Translations under genes and position numbers: made by a program
Notes under the pieces: model-generated
Seen by the model: only the letters and a program-made list of their open reading frames with translations
The model's database searches: none
Told to the model about the DNA's origin: nothing
Shown: positions 32,073 to 33,185 of the stretch, piece after piece
Numbering within the stretch: position 1 is the first letter of the stretch
How the letters are laid out: each line of letters opens with the position of its first letter
Origin: Ravibacter sp964559125
GTDB taxonomy: Bacteria > Bacteroidota > Bacteroidia > Cytophagales > Spirosomataceae
Length of the DNA: 33,185 nucleotides
Assembly (NCBI GenBank): GCA_964559125.1
Contig: CAZLGW010000049.1
Span: 1-33,185, forward strand
Direction of reading: 5' to 3'

Positions 32073-33173
32073 ATGAGAAAATATAGATACTTTCTAATAT
32101 GCCAGGTTATTTTTATGCTTACGACCTCTTGCCGGGACATATTAAACCTGGCGCCTGAAGATTCGTTCGGGGATATCAATTACTGGAATAATGAGTCCCA
32201 GGTCTCCAATTTTATGGCAGGAATGCATACCGATTTCAGAAGCCATCAATTTATGTTCATCAGGTTGGGGGAAATGAGGAGCGGCAGCTTTACCAATGAA
32301 GACCGGCAAAACACTTCCCTTAACGAGCTCCCTATTATTAACCAGGCCATCAGCGAGATTTCTCCCGGGATTACCAATTGGGCGGGTTTTTATAGTTCGA
32401 TCTATCAAACCAATCTTTTCATAGAGCAGGTGAGCCGCGCTGATTTTATGCCGGCAAGCAGTAGGAATTTCTATTTGGGGCAAGCATATGTAATACGTGC
32501 ATTTTACTATTTTCATTTACTTCGGACTTATGGGGGAGTGCCTATCATCACAAATCCTGATATACGATCTACCAATAATCCGGTAGACCTACGAATGCCC
32601 CGGGCTAAGGAAGAAGAAGTTTTGGCTTTCATCAAAGAGGATATTAACAAATCCGTCGATTTGTTCGGAGATAGCAGCTCTCCGGCAGAGAAAAGCCAAT
32701 GGAGTCCAAATGCTGCACTTATGTTAAAAGGAGAGATTTATTTATGGTCAGCGAAAGTGTATGATAATCCTTCAGACCTGAATGTCGCAAAGGAGGCATT
32801 ACTGGCAGTAAAAGGTACAAAGCTGCTGAATGATTTCGAAGATGTTTTTGACTATGGTAACAAAAATAACGATGAAATTATCCTGGCAGTCCGACATCTT
32901 GTTAACGAAGCGGAGATGGCTAATTATAATACGTTTCTCTATCAGCTTGCAAATTTCAGCAACCTGCATTATAAAGATTCCAGCGGGACCAGTCAGTTAC
33001 TTGTAGACCCGCTGGAAATAGCAATGAGCGGCCCGATCCAGAGATATGGTTACAAATTCGAACTGTTTCAATCCTACGACCTGAAAGACAAACGCAGGGA
33101 TGCTACGTTCTACGATTACTACAAAGTAGACAATGTCGTTGACTTAAGAACGCGGCTTGACGTATATTGTTAG
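32073..33173 (+). CDS. SusD/RagB-family lipoprotein, truncated by probable frameshift at window end
   Basis: The glycan-binding lipoprotein partner of the SusC just upstream. The lipobox is LTTSC (lipidated C20). The N-terminal SusD fold is clear: DINYWNNESQVSNFMAGMHT, then YLGQAYVIRAFYYFHLLRTY and GGVPIITNPD near residue 150, and ALMLKGEIYLWSAKVYDN near 220. The frame stops at 366 residues, whereas family members usually run to 500-600. In the +1 frame the last bases read RGLTYIVRF, like the GxVLVKFLG strand that follows RRDATFY in SusD proteins. One extra base between about 33148 and 33155 would explain the stop. The gene probably continues past the window. Confidence 0.85.
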   Translation: MRKYRYFLICQVIFMLTTSCRDILNLAPEDSFGDINYWNNESQVSNFMAGMHTDFRSHQFMFIRLGEMRSGSFTNEDRQNTSLNELPIINQAISEISPGITNWAGFYSSIYQTNLFIEQVSRADFMPASSRNFYLGQAYVIRAFYYFHLLRTYGGVPIITNPDIRSTNNPVDLRMPRAKEEEVLAFIKEDINKSVDLFGDSSSPAEKSQWSPNAALMLKGEIYLWSAKVYDNPSDLNVAKEALLAVKGTKLLNDFEDVFDYGNKNNDEIILAVRHLVNEAEMANYNTFLYQLANFSNLHYKDSSGTSQLLVDPLEIAMSGPIQRYGYKFELFQSYDLKDKRRDATFYDYYKVDNVVDLRTRLDVYC

Positions 33174-33185
33174 ATTTTGTATTTT

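Noticed and set aside
1..33185. CRISPR arrays, insertion sequences, integrases, toxin-antitoxin or phage-defence genes
   Set aside because: No regularly spaced repeats, transposase-like frames or terminal inverted repeats, and no defence-type domains were found on either strand.

Overview
The window looks like chromosomal DNA of a member of the Bacteroidota, probably a free-living aerobic, polysaccharide-using species. The reasons are two SusC/SusD outer-membrane uptake pairs, each with an ECF sigma factor and a FecR-type anti-sigma factor; two secreted S1 sulfatases; DUF1501 and PSD1 (DUF1549/DUF1553) proteins; and promoters of the Bacteroidota type (TTG or TTTG, 19-20 bases, then TAnnTTTG) in front of several genes. 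I cannot assign a genus by reading alone.

Left part (1-12.4 kb), mostly housekeeping and scattered metabolism. A tRNA-Leu(GAG) with its own promoter and terminator is followed by a gluconokinase-type FGGY kinase downstream of greA. The greA leader holds a promoter and an intrinsic terminator well before the start codon, a layout that could yield a short leader RNA. Then come fmt (+), a YjjG-type HAD phosphatase and a Tat-exported DUF1501 protein (-), a small four-helix membrane protein (+), a secreted M28 metallopeptidase (-), a Gfo/Idh/MocA oxidoreductase lacking the usual EKP lysine (+), a multi-spanning PMT/ArnT-like glycosyltransferase (-), an XRE regulator (-) and clpP (+).

Middle part (12.5-22.9 kb), a minus-strand polysaccharide utilisation locus. 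In transcription order it is ECF sigma, FecR anti-sigma, SusC with an STN signalling domain, SusD, an iduronate-2-sulfatase-like enzyme and a second arylsulfatase-like enzyme. No glycoside hydrolase or lyase is present, so the locus seems specialised for desulfating and importing a sulfated glycan or conjugate, with chain cleavage encoded elsewhere. The STN-FecR-sigma chain predicts that substrate binding at SusC switches on the locus.

Right part (23.4-33.2 kb). A diheme PSD1/DUF1549/DUF1553 protein sits alone, followed by a second sigma-FecR-SusC-SusD set on the plus strand, nearly a mirror image of the first. The last susD is cut by what looks like a one-base frameshift close to the window end. 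Three short coding remnants (one unrecognised, one like a type IX secretion sorting domain, one like the C-terminus of MazG) lie beside or between these loci and suggest rearrangement at their borders.

No CRISPR array, insertion sequence, integrase, phage gene, rRNA or riboswitch was recognised. Most of the window is made of known families. The parts that best repay a second look are the greA leader, the mirror-image sigma/anti-sigma uptake loci with their shared SusC segment, the gene remnants, the perfect hairpin inside the gluconokinase gene, and the frameshifted terminal susD.
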